Positions 15,950-24,749 of a stretch of DNA of 64,000 nucleotides are shown here, one piece after another. The stretch lies in NCBI RefSeq assembly GCF_020526085.1, contig NZ_CP084874.1, positions 2,232,001-2,296,000 of the forward strand. Direction: 5' to 3'. Source of the DNA: Klebsiella africana. GTDB lineage: Bacteria; Pseudomonadota; Gammaproteobacteria; Enterobacterales; Enterobacteriaceae. Position 1 is the first letter of the stretch. Each line of letters begins with the position of its first letter. Under the pieces are notes generated by a model that saw only the letters and a list, made by a program, of their open reading frames with translations, was not told the DNA's origin and searched no databases. Both the position numbers and the translations under genes were made by a program.

Positions 15950-16872
15950 GGAATGGCTGTACCTGGAGCCGGTAATGTTGCCCGCTGGCGGGCATATTTG
16001 CCTGGTGATATCCCGGTATAACGGGTAAAGGCCACGCTGAACGCGCTGGCCGAGCCATAGCCCAGGCGCTCGGCGATATCCGCAATGCTCATGCCCGTCT
16101 CGCCCAGCCACTGCATGGCCAGCGTCATTCGCCAGCCTAACAGATAGCCCATCGGGGTCATCCCGATCAGGCCGGTAAAGCGTTCAAATAATGTCGAACG
16201 AGACAGCGCGCAGTCGGCTGCCAGGGCGTTGACCGTCCAGCGTCTGGCGGGCTCCTGATGCAGCAGGCGAATTGCCTGAGCGATCCGTGGGTCGCTCAGG
16301 CCGCGCACCAGACCGGGGGTCGCAAGAGTTCCGGTGGAACGGATGGCTTCGATGAAAAGCAGTTCCACCATCCGCGCCAGAACAAAAGATTTGCCCGCGC
16401 GATCCGCCTGCGCTTCCTCTTTCAGCAGCCCGACAAAGGTGGCCAGCCTCGGCTCGTCGCGGACTACCACAAAGGCTGGCAACAGCGAGGCCAGCAGGCT
16501 GGCGTTCGTCGAACCGGAAGCGCAGTGGCCAATTAGCGCCTGCATCTGCACAGGCTTGTCGAGGGCGCCCAGCCGAAAGTGTCCCTCCGCCAGTTGCACC
16601 GGGAGGGTCTCCAGCGCTGGAGAAGGGGGCGGGGTCAGGCTGGTTAGGGCGAAGCGGTACGCCGCCGGGATCAGAATAAAATCTCCGGCGCGCAGGATCT
16701 GCGGCTCATACTGGTCAATTTCCAGCCGACAGCCCCCTTCCAGCACGACGCCATAAAATGACAACCCCTGGTCCGAGCGTCGCACTCGCCAGTCTCCCGC
16801 CCCTTCGATGGTTTTGGTCAGCACCGCTCTGAGATGTAACATCGCGATGACCTCCGCCAGCGGATCGCTCAT
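15946..16872 (-). CDS. AraC-family regulator with cupin domain
   Basis: A 308-residue regulator with an N-terminal AraC_binding_2/cupin-type domain (LRAGDFILIPAAYRFAL) and two C-terminal helix-turn-helix motifs, WTVNALAADCALSRSTLFER and MSIADIAERLGYGSASAFSV, ending FTRYTGISPGKYARQR. This matches the group that controls adjacent oxidoreductase genes, and the divergent SDR gene 98 bases away is the likely target. GGAG precedes the start at 16872. Effector unknown. Confidence 0.9.
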   Translation of the reverse strand: MSDPLAEVIAMLHLRAVLTKTIEGAGDWRVRRSDQGLSFYGVVLEGGCRLEIDQYEPQILRAGDFILIPAAYRFALTSLTPPPSPALETLPVQLAEGHFRLGALDKPVQMQALIGHCASGSTNASLLASLLPAFVVVRDEPRLATFVGLLKEEAQADRAGKSFVLARMVELLFIEAIRSTGTLATPGLVRGLSDPRIAQAIRLLHQEPARRWTVNALAADCALSRSTLFERFTGLIGMTPMGYLLGWRMTLAMQWLGETGMSIADIAERLGYGSASAFSVAFTRYTGISPGKYARQRATLPAPGTAIP

Positions 16873-16970
16873 TTCCGGACTCCTGCTAATGAATGATGGA
16901 TTATTGACCCTATATCGTCCTGCGCGGCCTGTCTATGATGAAAAGGAAGAAACCAATCGGAGACAGAGAT

Positions 16971-17723
16971 ATGCAAACGATTATGATCACCGGCTGCTCA
17001 TCGGGTTTTGGCCTGGAGACGGCGCGTTATTTTCTCGAGCAAGGCTGGAAGGTTATTGCCACCATGCGCACGCCGCAGGAAGGAGTGCTGCCCGCCAGCG
17101 ACCGCCTGCGTCTGGTGCGTCTTGACGTCACCTCGGCGCAGAGTATCGCAGAGGCTATTGCTGAGGCGGGCGAGATTGATGTGCTGGTTAACAATGCCGG
17201 GGTGGGGATGCTTAATGCTCTGGAGGGTGCCTCGCGCGAGGCGATAACCGACCTGTTTGCCACCAATACCCTGGGAACAATCGCCATGACTCAGGCGGTG
17301 ATCCCCCAGTTCAGAGCGCGCCGAAGTGGAGCAATTGTCAATATTACCTCGGCGGTGACCCTGCAACCGATGCCTCTGCTGGCGGTCTATACCGCAAGCA
17401 AGGCGGCGGTGAATGCCTTCACGGAGTCGCTGGCGCTGGAGCTGCGTGCTTTTAATATTCGCGTCGGGCTGATCCTCCCGGGACGCGCCCCGCAGACCCG
17501 GTTCGGGGAAAACGCTCGCCGGACGATGGGGCAGCTCCCGGAGAGCTATGCGGCGCTCGGTCAGCAGATCTTCGACAGCATGCAGGATAACGCCCGCGTG
17601 ACGCAGGCGACCGATGTCGCTCAGGCCGTCTGGCGAATGGTGCACGATCCTGATACCCCTGTGCGGCTGCCGGCAGGGGAAGATGCCCTGGCGATGGCGC
17701 AGGCCAGTCTTAGCCGTGTCTGA
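16971..17723 (+). CDS. SDR-family oxidoreductase
   Basis: Classical short-chain dehydrogenase/reductase of 250 residues using NAD(P)H. The nucleotide motif TGCSSGFG (residues 7-14), NNAGVG, catalytic Ser in NITSAV and YTASK (Tyr-x3-Lys) are all present, so the enzyme should be active. The start was set to the ATG at 16971 with GGAG eight bases upstream; a longer frame reaches 16935. It is divergent from the AraC regulator. The substrate, probably a carbonyl or alcohol, is not predictable. Confidence 0.92.
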   Translation: MQTIMITGCSSGFGLETARYFLEQGWKVIATMRTPQEGVLPASDRLRLVRLDVTSAQSIAEAIAEAGEIDVLVNNAGVGMLNALEGASREAITDLFATNTLGTIAMTQAVIPQFRARRSGAIVNITSAVTLQPMPLLAVYTASKAAVNAFTESLALELRAFNIRVGLILPGRAPQTRFGENARRTMGQLPESYAALGQQIFDSMQDNARVTQATDVAQAVWRMVHDPDTPVRLPAGEDALAMAQASLSRV

Positions 17724-18546
17724 GGCAATATGCGGGGCTTGTCTGTCAGACGGTAGGTGCGCAAGCTGCCGCTAGGCTTTATGGCCGGGGAATATTATCC
17801 CTGTCAGGATCGCGTGGATAATATTAGCTGTTATACGAAATAACGGTTGGGCGGTGCTTACTCATGTAAATCAGGACAGCAATGTATTTCATGGTGCGTT
17901 TTTCGCAGTTTATTCTGGATACGTGCGATCCGTGCACCATATTATTACATGATCAATGACTCAGGTCTTTTATATTTAATTTCTAAATGTCATTCGGGCG
18001 TTAATCTTAAAAATTTAGTCTGGCCAGGCCGGGGCTGGACTTTCTTTATTCTCTTGTGGCAAGGTTTTATCCCTTATTTACCGCATGCTTGCTTTATTAC
18101 GCCAGAGATAGTTTTCAGTATGGAATCTTGTTTTTGCGAAGCCACCGCTTCCGCCCTGCGTCCAGACGGCTTCCTTCTCTGGCATGACAAAATATTGTCA
18201 GTTTATTTTTTTTATTCTGTTTATCGTCTTTTTCAACATTACACAGCCACCTCCGAGCTGAACCGAAATACCGCTGAACTCAAACTGAATGTACTCCGCG
18301 AATACGCGGAGACAAACGGGATTTTCATGTGCATGTATTGCTGAGTGTCTGTTATCCAGGACGTTAAAAAAAGCAACCGTTCTGCCTTGCTCAGTGCGCT
18401 TAGGGTTCCTTTAGGAGACAGCGATGGGCGGTAGCGTTCGCGAAAACAGGCGGGTGCGTTAGCGCAGCCAGGGGGCGGGACGGCGGAGGTAAATGAATGA
18501 AGGACGTTGTGATGGAGCTTAACACCAGAAAAGATGGAGTAAAGCG
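17724..18546. other. AT-rich gap with gene remnants
   Basis: About 820 bases of low-GC sequence without a convincing intact gene. A 165-codon plus-strand frame (17847-18344) is rich in Cys, Trp and Phe and has no good ribosome site. Near its right end short frames with ribosome sites appear: ATG at 18424 after AGGAG (12 codons) and ATG at 18497 after GGAGG (17 codons), the latter overlapping the next ATG (ATGA). This looks like a polycistron that has been broken. Confidence 0.5.
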
Positions 18547-18942
18547 ATGAGTAACAGCCTGCTGAATCAGCAGATATTGCCGGTGCTGAGTTAGCAACTG
18601 TTACCCCATATAGCGGCAGGACAGAAGCCGCAGCACCTGACCCTGGACTGGGATGAGGTAGAGGGGGAGCGCCTCCAGAGGCGTGTCCGCTTTTTTCGCA
18701 GGAAGTCTGCCGGGTTATTATTATCCATTGGTGCTGAAACATCCAGAGCAATATATACGTCGCGATATCTGAAGCGTAGAAATCCGATACTGCATGATAA
18801 ACTGCAAAATCTGGGAGATCTGGATCTTCTGTATTTTCTTGTTGAGGATATTGTAAAACCTTTCGAAACAGCGTGTATGGTCGGTGATAAGAATTCAGCA
18901 GAATTTAACAAAATATGTGAATACTTCTTTGGTGGATTATGA
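18547..18942 (+). pseudogene. ORF interrupted by an amber codon
   Basis: From the ATG at 18547 a 131-codon frame continues to 18942, except for a TAG at codon 16 (18592-18594). Downstream codons keep protein-like character (CEYFFGGL at the C-terminus, acidic and aromatic helices such as LGDLDLLYFLVEDIVKPF). The ATG overlaps a short upstream frame, and the end overlaps the start of the next gene (ATGA), so it belonged to a tightly coupled operon. Family not recognised; small size and position beside a membrane peptide recall immunity-type cargo genes, but that is only a guess. Sequencing error at the TAG is possible. Confidence 0.5.
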
Positions 18943-19166
18943 ATATAAAACGAACATTACTCATCATACTTTCCCGTGTTACCAGAGGGGCAGGTATGGG
19001 ATTAGGTGCTTCAGGTATCGCGCTGGCTGGCTGGTTCTTTTTTTTCTCAGTCAATGAATATAAATATCTCTGGGGTTTACTTTCAGTTGTGGAATTCCTG
19101 GTGGGGTATCTGATATATCGATTTGCATATGCATATATTTATGATGAATGGAATGATTATCATTAA
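18939..19166 (+). CDS. small membrane protein of unknown function
   Basis: A 75-residue hydrophobic protein starting at the ATG that overlaps the preceding ORF. Two membrane segments are likely, roughly residues 18-37 (GLGASGIALAGWFFFFS) and 43-62 (YLWGLLSVVEFLVGYLIY), with a charged N-terminus and an acidic tail ending DEWNDYH. The gene is AT-rich and is the last of the decayed cluster before the tRNA array. No family was recognised. Confidence 0.55.
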   Translation: MNIKRTLLIILSRVTRGAGMGLGASGIALAGWFFFFSVNEYKYLWGLLSVVEFLVGYLIYRFAYAYIYDEWNDYH

Positions 19167-19350
19167 AAATTAAACGGCATGATCTGCTAATCGATTATTG
19201 ATGCTCAATAAAAGGGTTGGCTTCCACAACATTCATGTTGGCTAGTATGGAAGGCGCAGGAAAAACTCTTTTCCAGTGCACAACAGTTTTGTCAGCAAGA
19301 CCATCGGGGAGCAGGTGATAAAATTCAGGAATTACAGAAGAAAAACGGAT

Positions 19351-19427
19351 TGGTGCGTCTGAATGGACTCGAACCATCGACCCCCACCATGTCAAGGTGG
19401 TGCTCTAACCAACTGAGCTACAGACGC
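19351..19427 (-). tRNA. valW: tRNA-Val(GAC), third copy of the array
   Basis: A 77-base tRNA with encoded CCA. The anticodon arm reads CCACC-TTGACAT-GGTGG, anticodon GAC for valine. The acceptor stem GCGTCTG pairs with CAGACGC, and the T stem is ATGG/CCAT, differing from the other two copies by compensating changes. It is the distal gene of the three-gene transcript. Confidence 0.97.
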
Positions 19428-19431
19428 ATTA

Positions 19432-19508
19432 TGGTGCGTTTAATTGGACTCGAACCAACGACCCCCACCATGTCAAGGTGGTGCTCTAACCAACTGAGCT
19501 ATAAACGC
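19432..19508 (-). tRNA. valV: tRNA-Val(GAC), second copy of the array
   Basis: A 77-base tRNA with encoded CCA and anticodon GAC. The acceptor stem GCGTTTA pairs with TAAACGC; the T stem is TTGG/CCAA. Only four bases separate it from each neighbour, so the three are processed from one precursor. It corresponds to the valV/valW locus of E. coli. Confidence 0.97.
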
Positions 19509-19512
19509 ATTA

Positions 19513-19589
19513 TGGTGCGTTCGATTGGACTCGAACCAACGACCCCCACCATGTCAAGGTGGTGCTCTAACCAACTGAGCTACGAACGC
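19513..19589 (-). tRNA. tRNA-Val(GAC), first copy of the array
   Basis: A 77-base tRNA with encoded CCA, anticodon GAC. The acceptor stem GCGTTCG pairs with CGAACGC. It is the promoter-proximal copy. E. coli has two tRNA genes at this place; here there are three. Confidence 0.97.
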
Positions 19590-19614
19590 AATGTTGTGGT
19601 GACAACGGGGACGC

Positions 19615-19643
19615 ATATTAACGGCAGGGAGGGGATGTGGCAA
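19615..19643 (-). promoter_or_regulatory. promoter of the tRNA-Val array
   Basis: On the minus strand TTGCCA (19643-19638), a 17-base spacer and TAATAT (19620-19615) form a near-consensus sigma-70 promoter, followed by the GC-rich discriminator GCGTCCCC, the hallmark of stringently controlled stable-RNA promoters. The start of transcription should be near 19608, about 18 bases before the first tRNA. Confidence 0.75.
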
Positions 19644-19843
19644 GAGGTAAACATCACTTTTCTTGTACATTGCATGCGATTGCGGAACTTTTACCCATTC
19701 CGGATATATTTTACTGAACCACAAGGATATTTCTTCGCCAGCGAGCGTCACGGCTCTCATTTTTCAGCCAGTCCAATCCTGCGCGAAAGGGTTGCCGTTG
19801 TGTTAAATTATCGGCCACCAGAAGAGAAGGAGTCATAACGAAG

Positions 19844-20422
19844 ATGAAATCGATTGGTATTTTCTGCGGTTCTTCAGCTGGCGAGCATCCGCTGTATCTT
19901 GAAACTGCCCGTCTGGTTGGACGTACGATGGCGCAGCAGGGGCTGGCGCTTGTCTATGGCGGCGGCAAAGTCGGTCTGATGGGGGCGGTCGCCGATGCGG
20001 CGCTGGAGGCCGGTGGCGTGGTGATAGGTGTGATGCCGCGCGGCCTGGTAGAGCGGGAAATTGCCCACCGTGGTTTGACGGACCTGCATGTGGTCGAGGA
20101 TATGCACGAACGGAAAACCAAAATGGCGGCGCTGGCGGATGGCTTTATTGCCCTGCCGGGCGGGGCGGGGACGCTCGAAGAAATTTTCGAACAGTGGACC
20201 TGGGCGCAGCTGGGGATCCATGAGAAACCGTGCGCGTTCCTGAATATCAAGGGCTATTACGATCCGCTTCAGGCGATGGTGGAAAACATGGTGCGGGAAG
20301 GGTTTATGCACCCGCGCTACGCGGAGATGCTGCCGTTTGCAGACTCGGCAGATGAGATTATCACCGGTTTTCGCGACTATACACCGCCGGCCCGTAAATG
20401 GGTTCAGCAGCCCGCTATTTAA
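19844..20422 (+). CDS. LOG-family protein (cytokinin riboside 5'-monophosphate phosphoribohydrolase type)
   Basis: A 192-residue Rossmann-fold protein of the LOG family (TIGR00730 type). The motif PGGAGTLEEIFE carries the catalytic Arg-neighbour/Glu region, and YGGGKVGLMGAVADAAL is the phosphate-binding glycine loop. Plant and bacterial LOG proteins cleave nucleoside 5'-monophosphates at the N-glycosidic bond; older annotations call them lysine decarboxylases in error. It is divergent from the tRNA array and overlaps the convergent ydgU by eight bases. Physiological substrate in enterobacteria is uncertain. Confidence 0.9.
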   Translation: MKSIGIFCGSSAGEHPLYLETARLVGRTMAQQGLALVYGGGKVGLMGAVADAALEAGGVVIGVMPRGLVEREIAHRGLTDLHVVEDMHERKTKMAALADGFIALPGGAGTLEEIFEQWTWAQLGIHEKPCAFLNIKGYYDPLQAMVENMVREGFMHPRYAEMLPFADSADEIITGFRDYTPPARKWVQQPAI

Positions 20423-20498
20423 ACATCAAACGCAGGGTAAACAGCGCGCAGACGATGAGCAGTAACAGCAGCAATTCGAAGCGATAGCGTTGCAGCAT
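20415..20498 (-). CDS. ydgU: YdgU small membrane protein
   Basis: A 27-residue single-span membrane peptide (MLQRYRFELLLLLLIVCALF start) behind a strong GGAGG site. It matches E. coli YdgU (RRYRFE followed by a Leu/Ile-rich helix) and has the same position downstream of asr, with a hairpin terminator between them. In E. coli it is produced with asr under acid stress by read-through. Its last codons overlap the end of the convergent LOG gene. Function unknown. Confidence 0.78.
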   Translation of the reverse strand: MLQRYRFELLLLLLIVCALFTLRLMFK

Positions 20499-20510
20499 GA
20501 TGTCCTCCAG

Positions 20511-20540
20511 AAAAAAAACCGGCGCTGATCAGCGCCGGTT
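20511..20540 (-). terminator. asr-ydgU hairpin terminator
   Basis: Minus-strand palindrome AACCGGCGCTGATCAGCGCCGGTT (20517-20540, given here only as its positions with 12-base arms) followed by a run of eight T. It lies between asr and ydgU, so it should end most asr transcripts and let some continue into ydgU. Confidence 0.85.
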
Positions 20541-20563
20541 TATCACCTTTTACGCCCTGACCG

Positions 20564-20857
20564 TTATGCCGCTGGTTTAACCGCCGGTTTAGCTGCATGG
20601 TGCGCTGCTTTGTGGTGCTTTTTCGCTGCCTGGGCTTTTTGCTCAGCAGCCGGTTTCGCAGCGGCTTTATGGTGTTTCTTCGCGGCCTGGGCTTTCTGTT
20701 CGGCTGCCGGTTTAGCGGCCGCTTTATGATGTTTCTTATGGTGAACGGTGGTATGGCTGGCTGCTGTACTCGGGGTGGTGCTCGCTGCATCGGCAGCGAA
20801 AGCAACTGACGACAGACCCATAGCAGCGGCAACGACCAGAGCTAATACTTTTTTCAT
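20564..20857 (-). CDS. asr: acid shock protein Asr
   Basis: Periplasmic acid-shock protein of 97 residues. A signal peptide ([20 protein letters not shown], cleaved after AFA) precedes a Lys/His/Ala-rich body with a tandem repeat of about 20 residues ([18 protein letters not shown]), which is unstructured and very basic. Asr is processed in the periplasm and buffers or chaperones at low pH; it is one of the most strongly acid-induced genes through RstAB. The start is the ATG at 20857, while a longer frame to 21142 has no family support. An RstA-like box and -10 are visible upstream. Confidence 0.93.
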   Translation of the reverse strand: MKKVLALVVAAAMGLSSVAFAADAASTTPSTAASHTTVHHKKHHKAAAKPAAEQKAQAAKKHHKAAAKPAAEQKAQAAKKHHKAAHHAAKPAVKPAA

Positions 20858-20912
20858 TCTGCAATCCTCGACTTGGTTTCTTGAGTAACCCCACTGCGGG
20901 GCTGTTGGCAAC

Positions 20913-20974
20913 ACTATAAGCGCCTGCCGGGAGGCCATCAGTGAGTCTTTGGTGTCAGGGAGTAACGGAATGTA
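20913..20974 (-). promoter_or_regulatory. asr promoter with RstA-like box
   Basis: Minus strand TACATTCCGTTACT (20974-20961) matches the RstA consensus TACATNTNGTTACA at all but two defined positions. A -10 hexamer TATAGT (20918-20913) lies about 43 bases downstream of the box and 56 bases before the asr start codon. This agrees with RstA-dependent acid induction known for asr. Confidence 0.6.
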
Positions 20975-21000
20975 CAACGCGGCCGTTATAGCGGAGAACG

Positions 21001-21026
21001 AAAAAGCCCGCCGGAGCGGCGGGCTT
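21001..21026 (-). terminator. mdtK terminator
   Basis: Minus-strand hairpin with ten-base arms AAGCCCGCCG/CGGCGGGCTT and a three-base loop, followed by five T. It starts eight bases beyond the mdtK stop. Confidence 0.88.
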
Positions 21027-21033
21027 AGACAAG

Positions 21034-22407
21034 TTAGCGCGCAGCGCGCTGTAAGATGATGCTCGAAGGCTGGCGCTGCAGAAAACGCATCCGCAGCATC
21101 ATCATGATGGCGGCGGAGGTCAGACCGATGATAAATCCGCACCAGAAACCGGCAGGTCCCATGCGGGGCACAATCATATCGGTCAGCGCCAGCAGATAGC
21201 CGCTCGGCAAACCCAGCACCCAGTACGCAGTGAACGTGATAAAAAAGATAGACCGCGTGTCTTTATAGCCGCGAAGGATGCCGCTGCCGATCACCTGAAT
21301 GGAGTCAGAGATCTGATAGATAGCCGCCAGCAGCATCAGGTGCGAGGCCAGCGTCACTACCTCCGGGTTGTCGTTATACAGCAGGGCAATCTGCTTACGC
21401 ATCAGCACGGTAAAGATAGCAGTAAACACCGCCAGGCAGACGCCCACGCCCACGCCGGTGCGGGCCGAAACCTGGGCATCTATCGTAGAGCCCTGGCCAA
21501 GGCGGAAGCCGACGCGAATGGTGACCGCTGCCGCCAGCGACAGCGGCAGAACGAACATCAGCGAACTGAAGTTCAGCGCGATCTGGTGTCCGGCGACGTC
21601 AATGATCCCAAGCGGGGAGACCAGCAGCGCGACGACGGCAAACAGGGTGACTTCAAAGAACAGCGCCAGAGCAATGGGCAGCCCCAGCTGCACCAGTCGT
21701 AACAGAACGGCGAAATCGGGACCATTGAAGCCCTCGGCGCAGCGAATATCCCGCATCGAACGCGCCCGGCGCACCCACCACAGCATGCTGGCGAACATCA
21801 CCCAGTAAACGGAGGCCGTCGCCACGCCGCAGCCGACGCCGCCCAGCTCGGGCATGCCGAAATGACCATAGATAAAGATATAGTTCACCGGAATGTTGAC
21901 CAGTAAGCCAATAAAGCCCATGACCATCCCGGGCTTGGTTTTTGCCAGCCCTTCACACTGGTTACGCGCTACCTGGAAGAACAGATAGCCCGGCGCGCCC
22001 CACAGCAGCGCGCGCAGATAGCCAACCGCCTTTTCTGCCAGCAACGGATCGATGTTATGCATAGAGCTGATGATATACCCGGCATTCCACAGCACGACCA
22101 TGATCAGCACCGAGACAAAGCCGGCCAGCCAGAAGCCCTGACGCACCTGCGGCGCGATACGCTCCCGCCGCCCGGAGCCGTTAAGCTGCGCCACCACCGG
22201 GGTCAGCGCCAGCAGCAGGCCGTGGCCGAAGAGGATCGCCGGCAGCCAGATGGAGGTCCCGATGGCCACGGCGGCCATATCCGTGGCGCTGTAGCCACCC
22301 GCCATCACGGTATCGACAAAACCCATCGCCGTCTGCGCCACCTGCGCAAGAATGACGGGTATGGCCAGAGCTAATAACTGACGCGCTTCAATAAAATACT
22401 TCTGCAC
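21034..22407 (-). CDS. mdtK: MATE multidrug efflux pump MdtK (NorM)
   Basis: Twelve-helix inner-membrane cation-coupled drug exporter, 457 residues, the same length as E. coli MdtK. The N-terminus ([20 protein letters not shown], then [20 protein letters not shown]) is a MatE signature, repeated in the second half ([18 protein letters not shown]). K. pneumoniae orthologs have been called KetM. Substrates in relatives include norfloxacin and cationic dyes. It is divergent from ribC with a 229-base gap, as in E. coli, and has its own terminator. Confidence 0.96.
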   Translation of the reverse strand: MQKYFIEARQLLALAIPVILAQVAQTAMGFVDTVMAGGYSATDMAAVAIGTSIWLPAILFGHGLLLALTPVVAQLNGSGRRERIAPQVRQGFWLAGFVSVLIMVVLWNAGYIISSMHNIDPLLAEKAVGYLRALLWGAPGYLFFQVARNQCEGLAKTKPGMVMGFIGLLVNIPVNYIFIYGHFGMPELGGVGCGVATASVYWVMFASMLWWVRRARSMRDIRCAEGFNGPDFAVLLRLVQLGLPIALALFFEVTLFAVVALLVSPLGIIDVAGHQIALNFSSLMFVLPLSLAAAVTIRVGFRLGQGSTIDAQVSARTGVGVGVCLAVFTAIFTVLMRKQIALLYNDNPEVVTLASHLMLLAAIYQISDSIQVIGSGILRGYKDTRSIFFITFTAYWVLGLPSGYLLALTDMIVPRMGPAGFWCGFIIGLTSAAIMMMLRMRFLQRQPSSIILQRAAR

Positions 22408-22636
22408 GTGAACACCTTCGAATTGTTGTTATTTTGAGACTAAAAAAGCCGCCGTAACTGGCAGCAAGGGGATAAAAATGAGGAATTTCCAGTCTATTGT
22501 AGCGAGGATTGGCTATTAAGCCAGTGAAAAAAGAGTTGGGGCACGAAGCGCGCTGGCAACCGCTTTGCCCTCCTGTTATTGTTCCCGATAGCGAAAACGG
22601 TAATCATACCGTCATGATTTTCAACAGGAGCCTAAG

Positions 22637-23272
22637 ATGTTTACAGGTATTGTTCAGGGAACCGCGAAAGTGGTCTCCATTGATGATAAACCCAATTTTC
22701 GCACCCACGTGGTGGAGCTACCGGCACATATGCTGGAGGGGCTGGAAACCGGCGCCTCGGTTGCCAATAACGGCTGCTGCCTGACGGTGACTGAAATCAA
22801 CGGCGCGCGCATCAGCTTCGATTTGATGAAAGAGACACTGCGCATCACCAACCTCGGCGATATCAAGATCGGCGATGAAGTGAACGTTGAGCGAGCGGCG
22901 AAATTCAGCGATGAGATTGGCGGGCATTTAATGTCCGGTCATATTATGACCACCGCGGAAATCGTGAAGATCCTGACCTCCGAAAATAACCGTCAGATCT
23001 GGTTTAAAGTGCAGGATCCGACGCTAATGAAATATATCCTCTATAAAGGATTCATCGGTATTGATGGCATTAGTCTGACGGTGGGTGAGGTGACGGCTAC
23101 CCGTTTCTGCGTGCATCTTATTCCGGAGACGCTGCAACGGACCACCCTGGGAGCGAAAAAGCTGGGCGATCGCGTCAATATTGAGATCGATCCGCAGACC
23201 CAGGCGGTTGTCGATACGGTTGAACGCGTGCTGGCTGCGAAAGAGATTGCGGCTAAGATCAATGAGGCCTGA
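22637..23272 (+). CDS. ribC: riboflavin synthase, alpha subunit
   Basis: Makes riboflavin from two molecules of 6,7-dimethyl-8-ribityllumazine. The 211-residue protein has two homologous lumazine-binding halves, beginning [12 protein letters not shown] and about residue 98 [11 protein letters not shown], with the GCCLTV and GISLTV motifs at equivalent positions. AGGAG precedes the ATG at 22637. Some databases call the gene ribE. No FMN riboswitch-like leader is apparent, consistent with E. coli where only ribB carries one. Confidence 0.96.
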   Translation: MFTGIVQGTAKVVSIDDKPNFRTHVVELPAHMLEGLETGASVANNGCCLTVTEINGARISFDLMKETLRITNLGDIKIGDEVNVERAAKFSDEIGGHLMSGHIMTTAEIVKILTSENNRQIWFKVQDPTLMKYILYKGFIGIDGISLTVGEVTATRFCVHLIPETLQRTTLGAKKLGDRVNIEIDPQTQAVVDTVERVLAAKEIAAKINEA

Positions 23273-23301
23273 AAAAAAATCCCCCGCTGATAAGCGGGGG
23301 A
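23272..23301 (-). terminator. cfa terminator (ribC side shared)
   Basis: Hairpin TCCCCCGCT-GATA-AGCGGGGGA (23280-23301) followed on the minus strand by eight T, ending cfa. On the plus strand the stem follows the ribC stop directly but has no T-run, so it may only weakly stop ribC. Confidence 0.88.
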
Positions 23302-23308
23302 GTGCTAT

Positions 23309-24457
23309 TTAACGGGCGACGCGCAGTCCATGTTCAATACCGCGCGAGAACACCACCTGCCAGAGCTGAATGTCGCGGGCGCGGAAGGCGCCGGCGCAGG
23401 CGTTCAGATAATAGGTAAACATGCGTTTGAAACGTTCAGAATAATTATCGGCAATTTCCGGCCAGCTGGCGAGGAAACGCTCATACCAGGCCATCAGGGT
23501 CGTGTCGTAATCAGCGCCGAAGTTGTGCCAGTCTTCCATCACAAAATGCTTCTCGCTGGCTTCGGCAATGTGACGCACGGAAGGCAGGCAGCCGTTAGGG
23601 AAGATATATTTATCGATCCACGGGTCAACGTTATGGTCAGTGACTTTGGAACCAATAGTATGCAGTAAGAAACGGCCATTGGGTTTCAAATTACGGTCGG
23701 CAACCTCAAAGTAGGTGGCGTAATTTTTCGGCCCCACGTGCTCAAACATGCCTACGGAAACAATGCGGTCAAAGCTGTCATGCAGATCGCGATAATCCTG
23801 GAGACGAATTTCTACATCGAGATCGGCGCAACGGGCCTGAGCCATCTTTTGCTGTTCAGCGGAGATGGTTACACCCACGACGCTGACCTGGTAGTTTCGT
23901 GCCATATATTCGGCAAGGCCACCCCATCCACAGCCGATATCCAATACCCGCATGCCCGGTTCAAGCTCCAGTTTGCGACAGATCAGATCCAGTTTGTCCT
24001 GCTGCGCGGCCTCGAGGGTTTTCGCCTCTTTCCAGTAACCACAGGAGTACTGCATGTAAGGATCAAGCATTCGACTAAAAAGATCGTTACCGAGGTCGTA
24101 ATGCTCTTTGCCCACAATCCAGGCACGTTTTTTACTTTGTAAATTAAACAGACGAGCGCCTGCTATGCGGAGTGTGTCTTTGAAATGATGAGGGAGCTGC
24201 TTTTCCAACCCGGCGCGTAACACCTTGTGGAAGAATATATCCAGGCGCTCGCATTCCCACCAGCCGTCCATATAGCTTTCGCCTAAACCCAGCGAACCTT
24301 CCTGCAAAACCCGTTTAAAAAAGAGAGGGTTTTTAACCCGCAGGTCTGACGGCGCGGAGCCATTGATTTCAATTCCCGCACGGCCTAATAATTCAGCTGC
24401 AATCCGGTACCAGTCATCATTTGGTACACTTACTTCTTCTATACACGATGAACTCAT
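23309..24457 (-). CDS. cfa: cyclopropane-fatty-acyl-phospholipid synthase
   Basis: Cytoplasmic membrane-associated enzyme adding a methylene from S-adenosylmethionine to unsaturated phospholipid acyl chains, 382 residues as in E. coli. The SAM-binding motif VLDIGCGWGGLAEY (about 172-185), the MQYSCGYW cysteine region and EHVGPKNYATYF are present. Cyclopropanation protects against acid and is induced in stationary phase. The start MSSSCIEEVSVP is that of E. coli Cfa. The 292-base upstream gap should hold the sigma-70/sigma-S promoters and the leader targeted by small RNAs in E. coli; I could not place these confidently. Confidence 0.97.
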   Translation of the reverse strand: MSSSCIEEVSVPNDDWYRIAAELLGRAGIEINGSAPSDLRVKNPLFFKRVLQEGSLGLGESYMDGWWECERLDIFFHKVLRAGLEKQLPHHFKDTLRIAGARLFNLQSKKRAWIVGKEHYDLGNDLFSRMLDPYMQYSCGYWKEAKTLEAAQQDKLDLICRKLELEPGMRVLDIGCGWGGLAEYMARNYQVSVVGVTISAEQQKMAQARCADLDVEIRLQDYRDLHDSFDRIVSVGMFEHVGPKNYATYFEVADRNLKPNGRFLLHTIGSKVTDHNVDPWIDKYIFPNGCLPSVRHIAEASEKHFVMEDWHNFGADYDTTLMAWYERFLASWPEIADNYSERFKRMFTYYLNACAGAFRARDIQLWQVVFSRGIEHGLRVAR

Positions 24458-24749
24458 AGCTTCTCCATCACGCCCAAGTGATCAGAACCTTAAAACAGCG
24501 TAGACGCTTTTTTGGCTTTGTGAGAAATCTCACGGATAATCCGTGAAGTCGCTATCCGACGTAAACAGAGGAAGGGAGATAACCCTTGCCGAAAGGCCTT
24601 CCATGGTGAAACGGAGGCATCCTGCTTCCGTTAATCTGTAACTATTTTCTATTTATGTGAACCCGGATCCAGTATAGGACGCTAAGTACTGGCTTTCAAT
24701 AAAAATTTCTTAGCATGCTAACGACTGGCCCGGGCCCTGATGATGAAAA

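Noticed and set aside
17847..18344. 165-codon plus-strand frame in the AT-rich gap
   Set aside because: No ribosome site, odd Cys/Trp/Phe composition, no recognisable domain; likely chance opening in low-GC DNA.
19167..19350. Integrase or attachment-site duplication at the tRNA 3' end
   Set aside because: No integrase-like frame and no repeat of the tRNA 3' end outside the array was found in the window.
19195..19395. 66-codon minus-strand frame between the tRNA array and the membrane gene
   Set aside because: The start lies inside a tRNA gene and no ribosome site is present; the C-terminal half looks somewhat protein-like but too short to place.
19350..19838. 162-codon frame over the three tRNA genes
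   Set aside because: Its internal repeats are only the antisense of the repeated tRNA sequence.
20564..21142. 192-codon version of asr
   Set aside because: The first 95 codons overlap the promoter region and mdtK end; the signal peptide and family start are at 20857.
22408..22636. FMN riboswitch before ribC
   Set aside because: The gap is too short and lacks the conserved RFN-element features; E. coli has this riboswitch at ribB, not ribC.
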